From assembly GCF_023091865.1 (NCBI RefSeq), contig NZ_JAHXDI010000001.1, forward strand, positions 496,001 through 560,000: a stretch of 64,000 nt of DNA. Reading direction: 5' to 3'. The notes below the pieces were generated by a model. That model was given only the letters and a program-made list of their open reading frames with translations, was not told where the DNA came from and made no database searches. Source of the stretch: Chromohalobacter moromii. GTDB lineage: Bacteria > Pseudomonadota > Gammaproteobacteria > Pseudomonadales > Halomonadaceae. Below, one piece after another: positions 1-9,064 of this stretch. Numbering within the stretch: the stretch's first letter is position 1; each line of letters opens with the position of its first letter. Made by a program: the position numbers and the translations under genes.

Positions 1-1
1 C

Positions 2-985
2 ATCATGCAGCTCTTCGTGAAGCAGGCGAAGGTGCCGCGTAAGACCTTCATCGGCTCCTTCCCCGGCGCCGAGTCCGATCTCGAATGGCTGGACCGTTTC
101 AAGGCCAAGCATTCCAAGTACGCCGAGCGTATCGAGCCATTCCGTGCCGACATTCTGCGTGCCCAGCGCAAGATCGGCTTCGAGGAAGAAATGGTGTGCT
201 TGCCGGTCACGAACATCAAAGAGGTCAATCGCCGGCTGTCGATTGGCGAGGCCAAGGCGCGTCGTGCCAAGAAGGAGATGGTCGAGGCCAACCTGCGCCT
301 GGTGATCTCGATTGCCAAGAAGTATACCAATCGCGGGCTGCAATTCCTGGATCTCATTCAGGAAGGCAACATCGGGTTGATGAAAGCGGTAGATAAGTTC
401 GAATATCGCCGTGGCTACAAGTTCTCGACGTATGCCACTTGGTGGATTCGCCAGGCGATCACGCGCTCCATCGCCGACCAGGCACGCACCATCCGTATTC
501 CGGTGCACATGATCGAGACCATCAACAAGCTCAATCGCGTTTCACGCCAGATGTTGCAGGAAATGGGTCGCGAGCCGACGCCGGAAGAGCTTGGCGAACG
601 CCTCGAGATGCCGGAAGACAAGGTTCGCAAGGTGCTCAAGATCGCCAAAGAGCCGATCTCCATGGAAACGCCGATCGGCGACGATGACGACTCGCACCTC
701 GGTGATTTCATCGAGGATGGCACTATGCTGCTGCCGATCGACTTGGCCACTGGTGAGGGCTTGATCGAGGCGACTCGCAACGTGTTGGGTGGTTTGACAG
801 CGCGCGAAGCCAAGGTGCTACGCATGCGCTTCGGGATCGACATGAATACCGACCACACGCTAGAAGAGGTCGGTAAGCAGTTCGATGTGACCCGTGAGCG
901 CATTCGCCAAATCGAAGCCAAGGCGCTGCGCAAGCTGCGCCATCCGTCACGCTCCGAGCCGTTGCGCACTTTCCTCGACGAGTGA
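2..985 (+). CDS. rpoD: RNA polymerase sigma-70 factor RpoD, 3' part (5' end outside window)
   Basis: Primary sigma factor, directing RNA polymerase to housekeeping promoters. The reading frame is open at the left edge, and about 327 C-terminal residues are visible, roughly the second half of a 610-residue RpoD. Regions 2.1-2.4 (near visible residues 90-165) carry the near-invariant [20 protein letters not shown] and [12 protein letters not shown] core-binding and -10 recognition motifs. Region 3 follows, and region 4.2 ends with [18 protein letters not shown], the -35 recognition helix. The C terminus [10 protein letters not shown] is typical. The non-conserved stretch before region 2 and the near identity to enterobacterial RpoD argue for RpoD rather than RpoS or RpoH. 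A strong terminator follows 16 bases after the stop, so this is the last gene of its operon. Confidence 0.97.
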   Translation: MMQLFVKQAKVPRKTFIGSFPGAESDLEWLDRFKAKHSKYAERIEPFRADILRAQRKIGFEEEMVCLPVTNIKEVNRRLSIGEAKARRAKKEMVEANLRLVISIAKKYTNRGLQFLDLIQEGNIGLMKAVDKFEYRRGYKFSTYATWWIRQAITRSIADQARTIRIPVHMIETINKLNRVSRQMLQEMGREPTPEELGERLEMPEDKVRKVLKIAKEPISMETPIGDDDDSHLGDFIEDGTMLLPIDLATGEGLIEATRNVLGGLTAREAKVLRMRFGIDMNTDHTLEEVGKQFDVTRERIRQIEAKALRKLRHPSRSEPLRTFLDE

Positions 986-1000
986 AAGAAGTGAGAGCAA

Positions 1001-1031
1001 AAAACCCGCGAGTCAACTCGCGGGTTTTTTT
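1001..1031 (+). terminator. Rho-independent terminator of rpoD
   Basis: Perfect 12-bp stem AAAACCCGCGAG / CTCGCGGGTTTT with a TCAA loop, running into a T tract (1021-1031). The A run on the left arm lets it also work for the convergent gene ending at 1058. Confidence 0.93.
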
Positions 1032-1057
1032 ATGCACTAAGGATGATGGTGGCCGTT

Positions 1058-1702
1058 TCAGCCATGATGGTTGAAGCGTCGACGCACCAGTAGCACCAGT
1101 TCGATGCAAGCAAAGAAGAGCAGCATGTAACCGGCCAACTCGGTCACTTCCTCGGCTGCGTCTTTGATGACGCGCCGGTAATGATCGCCGAGCATGGCTT
1201 CCCAGAACGCGGAGCGGCCATAAAGGCGCGAGAAAACATACGTCGTGAGGAAGCCGGCGGCAAACATCCCGAAGCCAAGGCTGTTGGAGATCGACTTGAA
1301 CTCCTCGGCAAAGGCATGTCGATGGCGAATCACCACGTAAAGCGTCGGCAGTACGATCAGGGTCACGATCACTTGCCAGGCACCGTCGAAGACGTAGATG
1401 TCTAGCCAGGCGTCATTTTCCCTGACGAAGGACGCGAACAGGAACGCCCCCAGTAACAGGCTGACATGAGGAATGGCGTTGGGATGGCGGTATAAGTAGG
1501 CCATCAGCAACGAGCTGAGCAGCAACAATGCCGACTGCGTGAGTTCGGTCAGTGACGTCTCGGAAAACTGACCGACGCCCGATTGAGCGTCCAGCATCAC
1601 CAGCTGCATGATGCCGGCGACGATCAAGATATAGCAAAGTGCGCGAAGAAGGATCGCCTTGAAGCCGAAGGAGACTTCGGGAGGCTGGGGTGAATGCGTC
1701 AT
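1058..1702 (-). CDS. Predicted inner-membrane protein of unknown function
   Basis: A 214-residue protein with about six hydrophobic segments (near residues 15-35, 55-70, 78-92, 105-122, 145-165, 185-205), short charged loops and a basic C terminus (VRRRFNHHG). I recognise no catalytic motif or named family. Start ATG at 1702; only a weak purine-rich AGAGA lies upstream. It is convergent with rpoD across a bidirectional terminator and divergent from the cNMP/CBS gene at 1880. No neighbour suggests a job. Coding potential looks real: the frame is long, the hydrophobic pattern coherent and flanking signals consistent. Confidence 0.75.
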   Translation of the reverse strand: MTHSPQPPEVSFGFKAILLRALCYILIVAGIMQLVMLDAQSGVGQFSETSLTELTQSALLLLSSLLMAYLYRHPNAIPHVSLLLGAFLFASFVRENDAWLDIYVFDGAWQVIVTLIVLPTLYVVIRHRHAFAEEFKSISNSLGFGMFAAGFLTTYVFSRLYGRSAFWEAMLGDHYRRVIKDAAEEVTELAGYMLLFFACIELVLLVRRRFNHHG

Positions 1703-1879
1703 ACGGTGTCTCTGGCGTGCGTCGAAGCGACAGTGATTAGGGTTTCGATTAATGTTTAATATTAGCAGGGAAACGACTCTTAAGAAACACCGTTTCCGAT
1801 CTTCAAGGTAGCCCTTTACAGAACCTGGGGAGAATCTCAGACTAACGGTATTGTCCTACCATTGTCGGAGAGCGGTCGT

Positions 1880-3787
1880 ATGCAAGTAGAATTGCTGGAG
1901 ATTCGTCAGCACATGGCGCAGTTTCCGCCCTTCGAGCAGCTGTCTGACGACTTGCTCGATGAGCTTGCCGGTCAGGTCGAGGTTGGGTATTTTCAGGCCG
2001 AAACCGACATTTACCGCCATGGAGATGCCGTCGAGTATCTGCACTACATTCGTAGTGGCGCTATCGATCTCTATCGCCGCAACGGCGATCTTTATAACCG
2101 CCTCAGCGAAGGCGATATCTTCGGTCAGTTCGACTTGCTCCGGGATCGCCGCGTACGTTTCCCGGCCCGGGCGATCGAAGATACGCTGATCTACTTCATC
2201 CCCCTCGCGGCGTTTCAACACTTGTGCGAGGCGGACGACAATTTCGCCGATTTCGTCGAGGTCGAGCGCCCGCGGCTGGAGTCTACCGTCGACCAGCAGC
2301 GCAAGGGTCACGAGATGCTGGTGACGCGGGTGCGCAAGCTGGCCTCCCGAGCACCGGTCATGGTGGAAAGCGATGCCACGGTGCAGGAGGCGGCGCAGCG
2401 AATGGGCGAGCACAGCGCCTCTTCGGTACTGGTGCTGGCGGCGCCGCAAACACCGGACGATTCGCATGCCTTTACCCATGAAGACGGGCAACTGCGCCGC
2501 ATGGTTGGCATCCTCACCGACCATGACCTACGCAACCGTGTTCTAGCCGAGGGACGGCCGGCGAGCACCACGGTGGGGGAGCTGATCGACGAGCGTCCGA
2601 TCACCATTCAGTCCGACGAGTCGGTGTATGAAGCGATGCTGCGCATGCTGCGCAACAATATTCATCACCTGCCTGTCTTGTATCGGCGGCGCCCGGTGGG
2701 CGTGTTACATCTATCCGATATCGTGCGCTACGAGACTAATAGTAGCTTGTATCTGGTGGACAATATCTTTCGCCAGCCCAATGTCGAAGGGCTGGCCGCG
2801 ATGAAAAGTGACGTGCGCGCGGCCTTCGTGCGTATGGTCAACGAAGACGACAATTCGCAGATGGTCAGCAGTTCGCTGTCGAGCATCGGGCGCGCGTTTA
2901 CACGCCGCTTGCTGGAACTGGCCGAGGAAGAGTTGGGGCCGCCGCCAGTGCCGTATTGCTTTATGGCGTTGGGGTCGATGGCGCGCAATGAGCAATCCAT
3001 CGTTACCGACCAAGACAATGCTCTGGTACTGGATGATAGCTTCGACCCCGAGCAGCATGACGCGTACTTCCTGACATTGGCACAACGCGTCAGCGATGGG
3101 TTGGCGGCATGCGGTTATAGCTATTGCAAGGGCGACGTCATGGCCACCAATTCGCGTTGGCGTCAGCCGTTACACGTGTGGCAGCAATATTTCCGCGACT
3201 GGATCGATGACCCCAGCCCCGAGCGCTTGCTGCACAGCTCCATCTTTTTCGATCTTGACAGTGTTTATGGCGACGAGGCGTTCGTCGAAAGCCTTCAAGA
3301 TCTGGTCGCTGGGCGTGCCTCTCAGCGTCCACGCTTTCTGGCCGCTATGGCGCGAAATGCGTTGAATCGTACGCCTCCGCTCGGTTTTTTCCGCACGTTC
3401 GTGATGGAAAAAGACGGCGAGCAGAACAATACGATTAACCTCAAGCGACGTGGCACAGCGCCCTTGATCGATCTGATCCGAGTGCATGCGCTGGCCTGCG
3501 GCTCACGAGCACAGAATTCCTTCGACCGTCTCGAGGATATCAACAAAACTCGCTTGCTTGCGGGCCACTCCGGGGAGCGGATTCGCTATGCACTGGAATT
3601 TATCGCCATGGTGCGAATTCGCCATCAGGTCATCGATATCCAGGAAGAGCGTGAACCGGACAATAACATTGAGCCCGAAAACGTCTCGGATAACGAGCGC
3701 CACAATCTCAAGGACGCCTTTCAGGTACTAAGCAACGCCCAGAAATTCCTGAAGTTTCGTTATCCCATGCCTTCTCAGAAACGCTGA
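1880..3787 (+). CDS. cNMP-binding / CBS-pair / DUF294 nucleotidyltransferase-like protein
   Basis: A 635-residue cytoplasmic multidomain signalling-type protein. In order: a cyclic-nucleotide-binding-like beta barrel (about 15-125, with GDIFGQFDLL), a CBS pair (about 160-285, ending near LPVLYRRRPVGVLHLSD), a DUF294 nucleotidyltransferase-like domain (about 310-450) with GSMARNEQSIVTDQDNALVL, which has the GS and DxD-type layout of that fold, and a DUF294 C-terminal domain (about 490-625). Start: a TTG at 1862 keeps the frame open, but ATG 1880 is chosen because GGAG at 1867-1870 is well spaced from it. The next gene begins 8 bases downstream, and this CBS/DUF294 plus DnaQ-like exonuclease pairing is common in gammaproteobacteria. 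The biochemical role is not established; regulation by nucleotide sensing is inference from domains. Confidence 0.9.
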   Translation: MQVELLEIRQHMAQFPPFEQLSDDLLDELAGQVEVGYFQAETDIYRHGDAVEYLHYIRSGAIDLYRRNGDLYNRLSEGDIFGQFDLLRDRRVRFPARAIEDTLIYFIPLAAFQHLCEADDNFADFVEVERPRLESTVDQQRKGHEMLVTRVRKLASRAPVMVESDATVQEAAQRMGEHSASSVLVLAAPQTPDDSHAFTHEDGQLRRMVGILTDHDLRNRVLAEGRPASTTVGELIDERPITIQSDESVYEAMLRMLRNNIHHLPVLYRRRPVGVLHLSDIVRYETNSSLYLVDNIFRQPNVEGLAAMKSDVRAAFVRMVNEDDNSQMVSSSLSSIGRAFTRRLLELAEEELGPPPVPYCFMALGSMARNEQSIVTDQDNALVLDDSFDPEQHDAYFLTLAQRVSDGLAACGYSYCKGDVMATNSRWRQPLHVWQQYFRDWIDDPSPERLLHSSIFFDLDSVYGDEAFVESLQDLVAGRASQRPRFLAAMARNALNRTPPLGFFRTFVMEKDGEQNNTINLKRRGTAPLIDLIRVHALACGSRAQNSFDRLEDINKTRLLAGHSGERIRYALEFIAMVRIRHQVIDIQEEREPDNNIEPENVSDNERHNLKDAFQVLSNAQKFLKFRYPMPSQKR

Positions 3788-3794
3788 TATTTGA

Positions 3795-4520
3795 ATGAAG
3801 CCACTGCTTTCACGTCGACACTCGGAGCCGCCGACATGGGCGGATTATTTCATGGCACGTCGCGAGCAGGCGCGTGATACGGCATTGGAAGGCTACTTCG
3901 ATGTCGGTGTGCCCACGCCGGAGACTCCCATCGGTGATGTGCCGATGTTGGCCATGGACATGGAAACCACGGGCCTCGATGAACAACGTCACGCCATCGT
4001 CAGCATCGGCGTAGTGCCGTTCGACCTGCAGCGCATACGGCTCGCCGAGCGCCGTTATTGGGTCGTGAGGCCGCCACGTCCTCTCAATGAGCGCTCGATC
4101 ACCTTTCACCATATTACCCATAGCGAGATCGAGCAGGCCCCCGATCTTGATGATGTTCTCGATGAGCTATTGGCCGTGATGGCTGGGCGCATCGTCGTGG
4201 TGCATTATCGCCATATCGAGCGGACCTTCCTGAATGCAGCCGTCAAAGCGCGGCGCGGCGAGGGCATCCACTTTCCCGTGATCGATACCATGTCGCTGGA
4301 GGCGCGTCTTCACCGTCAGTCGTGGTGGGCACGTCTACGGCGCTGGCTGGGACGTCCGCCAGCGTCGATTCGCCTGCCTGATAGCCGCACGCGCTATGGC
4401 TTGCCGCCCTATCAGGCACATCATGCCTTGATCGATGCCCTGGCGACCGCCGAATTGCTGCAAGCCCAGATCGCCCATCGCTACAGTCCCGAGACGCCAC
4501 TCCGAGAAGTATGGAGCTAG
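3795..4520 (+). CDS. DnaQ-like DEDDh 3'-5' exonuclease
   Basis: A 241-residue exonuclease related to DNA polymerase III epsilon. The ExoI motif is DMETTGLD (about residues 54-61), ExoII lies around the ITHSEIEQ/VVVHYRHIERTFL region, and ExoIII has the HHALIDALATAELL pattern (about 212-225) with the catalytic His and Asp. A roughly 50-residue N-terminal extension (WADYFMARREQARDT) precedes the fold and is absent from minimal epsilon subunits. It starts 8 bases after the CBS/DUF294 gene and is almost certainly co-transcribed. Substrate unknown; it is unlikely to be the replicative proofreader, which is normally next to rnhA. A bidirectional terminator follows. Confidence 0.88.
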   Translation: MKPLLSRRHSEPPTWADYFMARREQARDTALEGYFDVGVPTPETPIGDVPMLAMDMETTGLDEQRHAIVSIGVVPFDLQRIRLAERRYWVVRPPRPLNERSITFHHITHSEIEQAPDLDDVLDELLAVMAGRIVVVHYRHIERTFLNAAVKARRGEGIHFPVIDTMSLEARLHRQSWWARLRRWLGRPPASIRLPDSRTRYGLPPYQAHHALIDALATAELLQAQIAHRYSPETPLREVWS

Positions 4521-4547
4521 GCTCGGCAGGTTAGAGAGGTCGTAAAC

Positions 4548-4580
4548 GAAGAAGGCGGCCCGTGGGCCGCCTTCTTCATA
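4548..4580. terminator. Bidirectional terminator between exonuclease gene and BCCT transporter
   Basis: 14-bp perfect stem GAAGAAGGCGGCCC / GGGCCGCCTTCTTC with a 2-base spacer. It lies between convergent stop codons (4520 and 4601). The arms are A/T-weighted at the outer ends rather than followed by a long T run. Confidence 0.8.
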
Positions 4581-4600
4581 TTGCGAATGAGGACATCGCG

Positions 4601-6247
4601 TTACACGCTGCGCGGTTCGCTCATCAAACCTTTGATGATGGCGTAGCAAGCCGCCAACAAGACCAGCGTGAAGGGCAGGCCCGTGGTGATGACCGCGGTT
4701 TGTAGTGCGGTGAGGCCACCTCCCAACAGCAAGGCGATAGCGATTGCACCTTCGATCAAAGCCCAGAAAACGCGTTGAGGCTTGGGTGCGTCGACCTTGC
4801 CGCCAGCAGTGATAGAGTCGATGACCAGAGAGCCGGAGTCCGAGGAGGTGATGAAGAATACCATCACCAGCACGATACCCACGAACGACGTGATCGCTGT
4901 CAGCGGTAGCTGGCCGAGCATGGTAAACAGTTGCAGCTCCAGTGCGGCATCCTGCACGCCATTGTACCCATCGGAGATGACCTGATCGATGGCGGTGCCC
5001 CCGAAGGCGGTCATCCACAGGATCGATACCAGTGTCGGCACCAGTAGCACCGCGATCAGGAATTCACGCACGGTGCGGCCACGGCTGACGCGGGCGATGA
5101 ACATCCCGACGAACGGAGACCAGGAAATCCACCAAGCCCAGTAGTACGCCGTCCAGCCTTGTGTGAAGCCAGTATCCTCACGGCCGAAGGGGTTGGAGAG
5201 CGCGGGGAGATTCTTGACGTAACCGAGTAGGTTCTCGAAGAACCCGGTCGCGATGAGTAGCGTCGGCCCGACGAAGATCACGAAGAGTAGCAGCAGGAAG
5301 GCGAGTGCCATGTTGAGCTGCGAGAGGCGTTGCACGCCCTTGTCGACACCGGCGAGTACCGAGCCCAGCGCCACCAGCGTAATACCCAGGATTAGTACCA
5401 CCATGGTGACGTTGGTGTTGGGCGTATCGAACAGGTAATGCAGCCCCGCAGAAGCCTGTGAAGCGCCCAGCCCGAGAGAGGTCGCAAGACCGAAGAGCGT
5501 GGCGAAGACTGCCAGGATATCGATGATATGGCCGGGCCACCCCCAGACGCGCTCACCCAGAATCGGGTAGAAGATCGAGCGCATGGTCAGCGGCAGGCCC
5601 TTGTTATAGGAGAACAGGGCCAGCGACAGGGCGACGATGGCATAGATGCCCCAGGGGTGCAGTCCCCAGTGGAAAATCGTTGCCGCCATGCCCAGATGTG
5701 CCGCTGCTTGCTCGTTGCCTTCGGCGCCACCTAGAGGGGCGCCGCCATCACCCGCAAGCGAGGTGCCGAAGTGGGTCAGCGGCTCGGAAACGCCGTAGAA
5801 CATCAAACCGATGCCCATCCCCGCGGCGAACAGCATGGCGAACCAGCCGGCATAGCTGAAATCTGGCGTGGCGTTGGCGCCGCCCAAGCGGACCTTGCTC
5901 AGTGGAGTGAAAATCAGTACGACGGCGAGTACCACGAAAATATTAGCGGCAAGAATGAAGAACCAATCCAAGTTGCCCGTCAAGAACGAGAACATGGCAT
6001 TGAAAATCGGTGCCACCTGGTTCTGGAACGCCAGCGTCACGATGACGAAAAACAAGATCACCAAGGAGGAGACCGTGAACACCTTGCCGTGTAGGTCGAA
6101 GTCGATACCGAACTTCGTGGAGGTGATGTTGTCCTGGCCTATTACATAATCGGTATCGATTAAGTTCGCCGGCCCATCCGGAGCCGGAATACCCTCTGAG
6201 CCTTCATTTGGCTCGTTGGCAGTATCGTCCTGCGAACGTTTGTCCAT
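4601..6247 (-). CDS. BCCT-family betaine/choline/carnitine transporter
   Basis: A 548-residue secondary transporter with 12 predicted membrane helices, taking up quaternary ammonium compounds such as glycine betaine or choline with sodium or protons. The diagnostic BCCT stretch GWTAYYWAWWISWSPFVGMF followed by IARVSRGRTVREF (about residues 345-380) contains the aromatic substrate box. The acidic N terminus (residues 1-35) is cytoplasmic. Start ATG 6247 is preceded by GGAGAA at good spacing; a longer frame to 6310 lacks such a signal. It sits at the edge of the betaine catabolic block, next to a LysR regulator and serine dehydratase, so a catabolic betaine importer is likely. An osmoprotective role cannot be excluded. 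The exact substrate cannot be read from sequence. Confidence 0.92.
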   Translation of the reverse strand: MDKRSQDDTANEPNEGSEGIPAPDGPANLIDTDYVIGQDNITSTKFGIDFDLHGKVFTVSSLVILFFVIVTLAFQNQVAPIFNAMFSFLTGNLDWFFILAANIFVVLAVVLIFTPLSKVRLGGANATPDFSYAGWFAMLFAAGMGIGLMFYGVSEPLTHFGTSLAGDGGAPLGGAEGNEQAAAHLGMAATIFHWGLHPWGIYAIVALSLALFSYNKGLPLTMRSIFYPILGERVWGWPGHIIDILAVFATLFGLATSLGLGASQASAGLHYLFDTPNTNVTMVVLILGITLVALGSVLAGVDKGVQRLSQLNMALAFLLLLFVIFVGPTLLIATGFFENLLGYVKNLPALSNPFGREDTGFTQGWTAYYWAWWISWSPFVGMFIARVSRGRTVREFLIAVLLVPTLVSILWMTAFGGTAIDQVISDGYNGVQDAALELQLFTMLGQLPLTAITSFVGIVLVMVFFITSSDSGSLVIDSITAGGKVDAPKPQRVFWALIEGAIAIALLLGGGLTALQTAVITTGLPFTLVLLAACYAIIKGLMSEPRSV

Positions 6248-6441
6248 GAGAATTCTCCGTCTCAGGTAAGCGTAGAGTGCGTCATTGACGCGAGAATGCC
6301 GTATTGGCAATTAGCGTATTGTGCTTAAAAGCTATTGTACTCAATAAGTTTGCAGAGTTGAGTCGTTTTTGCCATCGAGACCTTAAACGTTTTGTGCTGT
6401 GTTTCGCAAAAAATGCATTCTCGGCGGAATCGGTCTGGCAT
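6248..6441 (-). promoter_or_regulatory. Upstream region of the BCCT transporter
   Basis: A 194-base A/T-rich stretch between the BCCT start and the stop of the LysR gene. It holds two CGTATTG direct repeats (near 6299 and 6316) and several ATTG/CAAT boxes that could be protein-binding half sites. I see no convincing -35/-10 pair. Confidence 0.35.
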
Positions 6442-7365
6442 TCAATGGCCATGGCAGCGCGCCGCTTCCTCGACGATCCAATCATGCACGGCACGTACCC
6501 GGCGATCGTCCAGCGCCCCGGGGTGATAGACCAGGCCATAGGTCTTGCCGGTGGCCACGGCGCCAGCGAACGGTGCTATCAATGCCCCAGTGTCGAGCTC
6601 ATCGGTAATCAGTGTGCGCCGAGCGATCGCCACTCCCATGCCGGCGATGGCCGCCTCTACCGTCAAGTGGTTGCGATTGAAGGTGTAACCTCGCCGTACA
6701 TTCACGGAGCCGGCGTCCAACGCCCCCAGGTAATGCTCCCATTCGGCGTAATCGTGGCTGCCGCGCCATGCGGTCACGTCATGCAATAGCGGGTAGTAGC
6801 CTAGATCCTCGGGACGTACCAGTGGCGGGCGTCGGCGCAGCAGTTGCGGCGAACATACCGCGAAGATTTCCTCATCCATCAGCGGCGTGATCTGGAAACC
6901 GGCATAGCGACCGTCGTTGAGGTCGATGGCCAGCTCGAACTCACCCTCACGCAGTGACAGGTTGCTGTCTTCGGAGGCGACATGCAGCTCGATGTCGGGA
7001 AAGCGGGCCTGCAAGCGCGTCAGTCGTGGCATCAGCCATTTGGCGAGAAACGAGGGCACACAACGCAGGCGTAGCACACCGCTCATGACCCCCGTACGCA
7101 GGCGACGCACTTCCATGCCTACCGCATCGTAGGCTTGGTCGACCACGGTGGCCAGGCGCTGGCCTTCATCGGTGAGCTCCAGACGACGTGGCAGGCGACG
7201 GAAGAGCTTGAAGCCCAGCCGCGCCTCGAGCTGCTTGATCTGCTGGCTGACTGCGCCCGTGGTTACGTTTAGCTCTTCGGCGGCCCGGGTGAAGGAAAGG
7301 TGGCGCGCGCTGATTGCGAAGACTTTGAGCCAGGCGTGGGTTTGGGCGTGCAGTGTACGGCTCAT
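6442..7365 (-). CDS. LysR-family transcriptional regulator, GcvA-like
   Basis: A 307-residue LysR regulator. The N-terminal winged helix-turn-helix (about residues 12-72, FTRAAEELNVTTGAVSQQIK) is of the GcvA/AmpR type, with the LRRLPRR/ELTDEG wing. The C-terminal periplasmic-binding-protein-like effector domain spans about 95-300. It is divergent from the serine dehydratase gene across 138 bases that contain a TTTAG-5-CTAAA palindrome starting two bases from its own start codon, so control of sdaA and of itself is likely. The ligand is unknown; glycine, serine or a betaine metabolite would fit the neighbourhood. Confidence 0.88.
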   Translation of the reverse strand: MSRTLHAQTHAWLKVFAISARHLSFTRAAEELNVTTGAVSQQIKQLEARLGFKLFRRLPRRLELTDEGQRLATVVDQAYDAVGMEVRRLRTGVMSGVLRLRCVPSFLAKWLMPRLTRLQARFPDIELHVASEDSNLSLREGEFELAIDLNDGRYAGFQITPLMDEEIFAVCSPQLLRRRPPLVRPEDLGYYPLLHDVTAWRGSHDYAEWEHYLGALDAGSVNVRRGYTFNRNHLTVEAAIAGMGVAIARRTLITDELDTGALIAPFAGAVATGKTYGLVYHPGALDDRRVRAVHDWIVEEAARCHGH

Positions 7366-7503
7366 GGTTTAGTCATTCTAAAGCTTGGTCGAATTATTCT
7401 CCGTTGCCCAGCATTCGGGCTGGCTTCAAGCTAAAGTTAAATCGAGCTACTAACAAGCTCGTTTAGTAATTTTGATATATCAAGACTGTTCGAGGTGTCA
7501 CGC
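7366..7503. promoter_or_regulatory. LysR / serine dehydratase divergent control region
   Basis: Contains TTTAG (7368-7372), CTAAA (7378-7382), CTAAA (7431-7435) and TTTAG (7462-7466). The first two form a 15-base inverted repeat next to the LysR start; the last two form an outward pair upstream of sdaA. This arrangement is typical of LysR autoregulatory and activation sites. Assignment to the adjacent LysR protein is inference. Confidence 0.5.
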
Positions 7504-8883
7504 ATGGCAATCAGTGTGTTCGATCTGTTCAAAGTGGGAATTGGACCGTCCAGTTCGCATACGGTCGGCCCCATGCGTGCGGCCTGCGACTTCATCGATG
7601 CGCTGCGCGCGCATGATTGGCTGACGCGCGTCACGCGCATCGAAGTGCATCTGCATGGCTCGTTGTGCGCCACTGGCAAGGGGCATGGCACCGATCAGGC
7701 CGTGATCATGGGACTCATGGGCGAACGCCCCGCCTGCATCGACCCGGAGATAGTCCCCGCTTGCATGGAAGAACTGCGCGAATCGCAGACCTTACTGCTC
7801 GCCGGTCAACAGCCGATCTCATTTCCCTGGGCACGCGACATGCAATGGCATGAAGAGTCGCTTGCCTATCATCCCAATGCGTTGCGTCTCATCGCTCATT
7901 CCCACGGAGAAGAGCTGTACCGCAATACCTATTACTCCGTGGGAGGCGGCTTCGTCGTCGACGAGGCACAGGCGGCCAGCGGCGCGCTGGATACCGATAC
8001 TACGACGTTGCCGTTTGATTTCGCCACGGCGGAAGAACTGCTCATGCTGTGCCGCACGCATGGATTACGCATCAGCGAGCTAATGCTCGAAAATGAGAAG
8101 GCCTGGCGCGATGAAGAAAGCGTTCGCGACTCGCTGTGGCGTATCTGGGAGGCGATGAAGGACTGCGTTGACAACGGCTTGCGCCATGATGGCGTGTTGC
8201 CCGGTGGCCTTAATGTCAAACGCCGGGCCAGTACGCTGCATCGGCGCTTGCAGGCGGCCAGCGACAACACCAGCGTGATCGCGTCGACTTTTTCGGCGAT
8301 GGACTGGGTCAATGTCTTCGCTCTGGCCGTCAATGAGGAAAACGCTGCCGGTGGACGCATGGTGACCGCGCCGACCAACGGGGCAGCGGGTATCGTCCCG
8401 GCGGTATTGCACTATTACATGCAGTTTCAGCCCGATGCCTGCCAACGCGATGTCGTCGACTTTCTGCTGACGGCCGGCGCTATAGGCATCCTATGTAAGA
8501 AAAATGCCTCGATTTCCGGCGCCGAGGTCGGTTGCCAAGGCGAGGTCGGATCGGCGTGTGCGATGGCCGCAGCCGGGCTCGCGGAGGTAATGGGCGGCAC
8601 GCCCGCGCAGGTCGAGAACGCTGCCGAGATCGGCCTCGAGCACAACCTGGGATTGACCTGCGACCCCATCGGCGGCCTGGTACAGGTGCCGTGCATCGAG
8701 CGTAACGCTATCGCCTCGGTGAAGGCGATTAACGCCGCGCAAATGGCGCTGGGTGGCGATGGCGAACATTTCGTGTCCCTCGACCGCGTCATTCGTACCA
8801 TGCGCGATACCGGCGCCGATATGCAGGATAAGTACAAGGAAACCTCGCGTGGTGGCTTGGCAGTGAATGCCATCGAATGCTGA
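7504..8883 (+). CDS. sdaA: Iron-sulfur L-serine ammonia-lyase (L-serine dehydratase)
   Basis: Converts L-serine to pyruvate and ammonia in the cytoplasm; the exit of the betaine route into central metabolism. 459 residues, normal for single-chain bacterial enzymes. The N-terminal domain begins [20 protein letters not shown]; the C-terminal catalytic domain has [15 protein letters not shown] and [19 protein letters not shown]. Cys344, Cys386 and Cys397 match, offset by one, the three [4Fe-4S] ligands known in the Legionella enzyme. Start ATG 7504 is preferred over an in-frame GTG at 7495, since the CGAGG there serves as ribosome site. A strong terminator follows. sdaA and sdaB cannot be told apart by sequence alone; Pseudomonas betaine clusters call the paralogue sdaB. 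Confidence 0.95.
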   Translation: MAISVFDLFKVGIGPSSSHTVGPMRAACDFIDALRAHDWLTRVTRIEVHLHGSLCATGKGHGTDQAVIMGLMGERPACIDPEIVPACMEELRESQTLLLAGQQPISFPWARDMQWHEESLAYHPNALRLIAHSHGEELYRNTYYSVGGGFVVDEAQAASGALDTDTTTLPFDFATAEELLMLCRTHGLRISELMLENEKAWRDEESVRDSLWRIWEAMKDCVDNGLRHDGVLPGGLNVKRRASTLHRRLQAASDNTSVIASTFSAMDWVNVFALAVNEENAAGGRMVTAPTNGAAGIVPAVLHYYMQFQPDACQRDVVDFLLTAGAIGILCKKNASISGAEVGCQGEVGSACAMAAAGLAEVMGGTPAQVENAAEIGLEHNLGLTCDPIGGLVQVPCIERNAIASVKAINAAQMALGGDGEHFVSLDRVIRTMRDTGADMQDKYKETSRGGLAVNAIEC

Positions 8884-8908
8884 CGCTGAATCGTTCGATC
8901 AACCCTTT

Positions 8909-8935
8909 GGGACGCCTGCGGGGCGTCCTTTTTTT
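8909..8935 (+). terminator. Rho-independent terminator of serine dehydratase gene
   Basis: GGACGCC / GGCGTCC stem with TGCGG loop followed by seven or more T residues. Confidence 0.92.
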
Positions 8936-9064
8936 GATTCGGGATCGCACCGCGTGGCCTTCTATGGTTTTATTCCATCGGACAGTAATGCGCTTAGGGT
9001 GGCCGGGTCATGCTCGGTGCCCTGCCTAGGACTCCCGACGAGATTAAGATAGAGAAGGTCGCTC

